A stretch of 6,670 nt of DNA from Clostridium_AD sp051278035 (GTDB lineage: Bacteria > Bacillota > Clostridia > Clostridiales > Clostridiaceae): positions 1 through 6,670 of the forward strand of contig NZ_JBNMNU010000209.1 of NCBI RefSeq assembly GCF_051278035.1, read 5' to 3'. The translations under genes and the position numbers were made by a program. Positions 5,864-6,670 of this stretch are shown here, one piece after another; positions within the stretch are counted from its first letter, which is position 1, and each line of letters opens with the position of its first letter. Under the pieces are notes generated by a model. It was not told the origin of the DNA and made no database searches. It was given only the letters and a program-made list of their open reading frames with translations.

Positions 5864-5937
5864 TGCTTAAAGACAAATTATTATATGAGCATTATTTAAA
5901 GCTTTTTATAACTAAAGATAATCAAATTGAGTGGTAG
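5863..5937 (+). CDS. Small ORF of 24 codons, coupled to the excisionase gene
   Basis: Its ATG shares the last A of the excisionase stop (TAATG at 5861-5865), the typical arrangement for translational coupling. It encodes 24 residues, with a leucine- and tyrosine-rich first half (LLYEHYLKLF) and ends in QIEW before TAG at 5935-5937. It ends 18 bases before the next gene. I do not recognise the product. Short conserved ORFs of this kind are common in early regions of Firmicute phages, but at this size chance cannot be excluded. Confidence 0.4.
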   Translation: MLKDKLLYEHYLKLFITKDNQIEW

Positions 5938-5955
5938 TAAAAAGTAGGTGACGAG

Positions 5956-6372
5956 ATGGCGGGATATACAGTAATAGATAATGATGAAGTATTGGATAAT
6001 GAAGATTTGAGACCTATGGAAAAACTAACATTAATTATGTTAATAAAATTTAATAATCAATTAAAAAGATATGCATACCCAAGTCTTGAGGTTTTAAAGA
6101 ATCTTTTAGGGTATTCACATATAAAATATGTTATAAAAATAATTGATTCATTAATTGAAAAAGGGTATATAAAAAAAGAAACAGTAAAACAAAAGAACCA
6201 TTACTATATATTAAAAGGTAGTGTACAAAAGATACATAATGTACAAAATGTACCCAATGTACAAAATATACCTAAGGGTAGGGTACAAAATATACCTAAA
6301 GATAATGTACAAGATGTACATACGAAAAGTATTAAGAAAAATACTATATATATACGTGAATTCATTGGATAA
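5956..6372 (+). CDS. Helix-turn-helix phage replication-type protein, C-terminus truncated
   Basis: A 138-residue product. Residues 1-90 form a winged helix of the HTH_36 type: MAGYTVIDNDEVLDNEDL, then PMEKLTLIMLIKF, then YPSLEVLKNLLGY with the recognition helix around 53-68 and wing EKGYIKKETVKQKNHYYIL. Such domains begin phage replication initiators and replisome organisers in Firmicutes, usually followed by a linker and a DnaD-like or DnaC-interacting domain. Here the linker (90-126) is a repeat of VQN/IPK triplets, and the protein ends soon after in IREFIG, which is out-of-frame IS66 sequence. The expected C-terminal domain is missing. The start is supported by AGGTGA (5946-5951) four bases before ATG. 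It may still bind DNA, but loading of the helicase would be lost. Confidence 0.7.
   Translation: MAGYTVIDNDEVLDNEDLRPMEKLTLIMLIKFNNQLKRYAYPSLEVLKNLLGYSHIKYVIKIIDSLIEKGYIKKETVKQKNHYYILKGSVQKIHNVQNVPNVQNIPKGRVQNIPKDNVQDVHTKSIKKNTIYIREFIG
6223..6324 (+). repeat. Tandem 9-bp repeats in the replication gene, candidate origin
   Basis: Ten units of consensus RTACaaAat: six head-to-tail at 6223-6276, then two at 6283-6300 and two at 6307-6324, separated by six-base inserts (GGTAGG and GATAAT). Four units are GTACAAAAT or GTACAAAAG, and TGTACA palindromes occur five times. The period is three codons, so the array encodes the VQN/IPK linker. Several phages keep their origin as iterons inside the initiator gene (lambda O is the model), so this may be the element's origin. 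Confidence 0.6.
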
Positions 6373-6454
6373 TTTACTTCCTTGGTCAGCCACTATACCA
6401 GAAAATTGTAAAGCACCAACTGAAACAGAGGCTGAAAAATTAGAGAGTGCATAA
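6356..6454 (+). pseudogene. IS66 transposase (TnpC), C-terminal fragment
   Basis: In the +2 frame relative to the replication gene, this fragment reads SLDNLLPWSATIPENCK and ends in a polar tail LESA before TAA (6452-6454). The LLPWS-x-x-x-P-x-x-C pattern is characteristic of the C-terminus of Firmicute IS66 transposases, which are DDE enzymes of about 500 residues. The DDE catalytic domain is absent, so the fragment is inactive. The first 17 bases overlap the tail of the replication gene in another frame. Confidence 0.6.
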
Positions 6455-6466
6455 GCATAAATTAAT

Positions 6467-6500
6467 CCCCCTCTTCAGTGGAATGTGGGGGCTTTTGTTT
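6467..6500 (+). terminator. Hairpin with T-rich tail after the IS66 transposase end
   Basis: CCCCC (6467-6471) pairs with GGGGG (6487-6491), with an inner TTC/GAA stem around loop AGTG, followed by CTTTTGTTT. It lies 13 bases past the transposase stop and probably ends its transcript. Confidence 0.55.
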
Positions 6501-6670
6501 CTAGTTTTTCGTGAATATATGTATTTAAGAAGGTGGGTAAGGTTTGACGCTTACGTATAAAGGCTAATACTGCTATCTTTTTTAACATTTTCCGATAGTC
6601 TTCGGTAGTAATAGTTTTATCATTATCAACAGCTATTGGTTTTAGTTTGTTTATCCACACTGTTATTGTT
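6475..6670 (-). CDS. Unidentified protein, C-terminal part, 3' end replaced by IS66 sequence
   Basis: The frame is open to the right edge, so the true start is outside. The visible part reads VWINKLKPIAVDNDKTITT, then EDYRKMLKKIAVLAFI, then a tail of about 26 residues ending in PTFH before TGA at 6477-6475. The IS66 right end falls at 6554, so everything after the Ile of VLAFI is translated from insertion-sequence DNA. The native gene was therefore probably longer and cut here. GTG at 6660 is the first possible start inside the window, but no ribosome binding site can be judged. I do not recognise the family. The stop codon lies in the loop of the hairpin at 6467-6491. Confidence 0.45.
   Translation of the reverse strand, partial: TITVWINKLKPIAVDNDKTITTEDYRKMLKKIAVLAFIRKRQTLPTFLNTYIHEKLETKAPTFH

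Larger units (their letters stand above)
6354..6554 (+). mobile_element. IS66-family insertion sequence remnant (3' end only)
   Basis: It contains the last ~32 codons of an IS66 transposase, a hairpin and a right terminal repeat. Read from the right on the minus strand, the end is GTAAGCGTCAAACC (6554-6541), which begins with the GTAA typical of IS66 family ends. The left end, the accessory genes and most of the transposase are gone, and no matching GTAAGCG end is seen further left in the window. The left boundary is set by where transposase-like sequence starts and may be a few bases off. It lies inside the element's early region and joins the truncated replication gene directly. Confidence 0.6.

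Noticed and set aside
6221..6355. N-terminal part of the plus-strand frame that ends in the IS66 fragment
   Set aside because: The MYKxYxMYK repeats are the 9-bp array read in the wrong frame; only the part after about 6356 is transposase.
6211..6393. 60-residue minus-strand ORF rich in Tyr, Ile and Leu
   Set aside because: Its repetitive composition is the reverse complement of the 9-bp repeat array; no ribosome binding site.

Overview
The window looks like low-GC Firmicute DNA, most likely Clostridium or a close relative. The evidence is AT-rich codon use, strong AGGAGG-type ribosome binding sites, and a local set of Clostridium-style genes: Nudix, TauE/SafE permease, RDD-like membrane protein and RlmD/RumA rRNA methyltransferase. 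This is inference from sequence character and gene content; no database was consulted.

Left part (1-3442), chromosomal backbone. Positions 1 to about 124 read as the 3' end of a group II intron (domains V and VI) lying just ahead of a Nudix hydrolase gene (161-664). A hairpin terminator at 681-712 separates that gene from a convergent TauE/SafE-family permease (731-1483, minus). A 248-bp divergent intergenic region follows, with a promoter candidate on each strand and an inverted repeat between them. It leads into a small RDD-like membrane protein (1732-2064) and rlmD (2081-3442), which look like a two-gene operon.

Right part (about 3443-6670), one end of a decaying integrated element (prophage or integrative conjugative element) sitting at the 3' end of rlmD. 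In order: a tyrosine integrase (3497-4687, minus) whose frame is intact except for two in-frame TAA codons; a degenerate second integrase N-terminus (about 4765-4879, minus); an XRE repressor (4934-5416, minus); a control region with face-to-face promoters and three repeated operator-like motifs; an excisionase-type HTH protein (5645-5863); a coupled 24-codon ORF; and a helix-turn-helix replication-type protein (5956-6372). The last carries a tandem 9-bp repeat array and is cut short by an IS66 remnant (about 6354-6554). That remnant also appears to have replaced the end of an unidentified minus-strand gene that runs off the right edge.

How it works together: repressor, operators and rightward early promoter form a lysogeny-type switch. 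The integrase would have been co-transcribed with the repressor, while the excisionase and replication genes lie under the rightward promoter. With integrase, second integrase fragment and replication gene all damaged, the element is probably no longer mobile by itself. I found no CRISPR array, toxin-antitoxin pair or recognisable defence system. The most interesting structures are the two-stop integrase, the hidden integrase fragment, the operator triplet and the repeat array in the replication gene.
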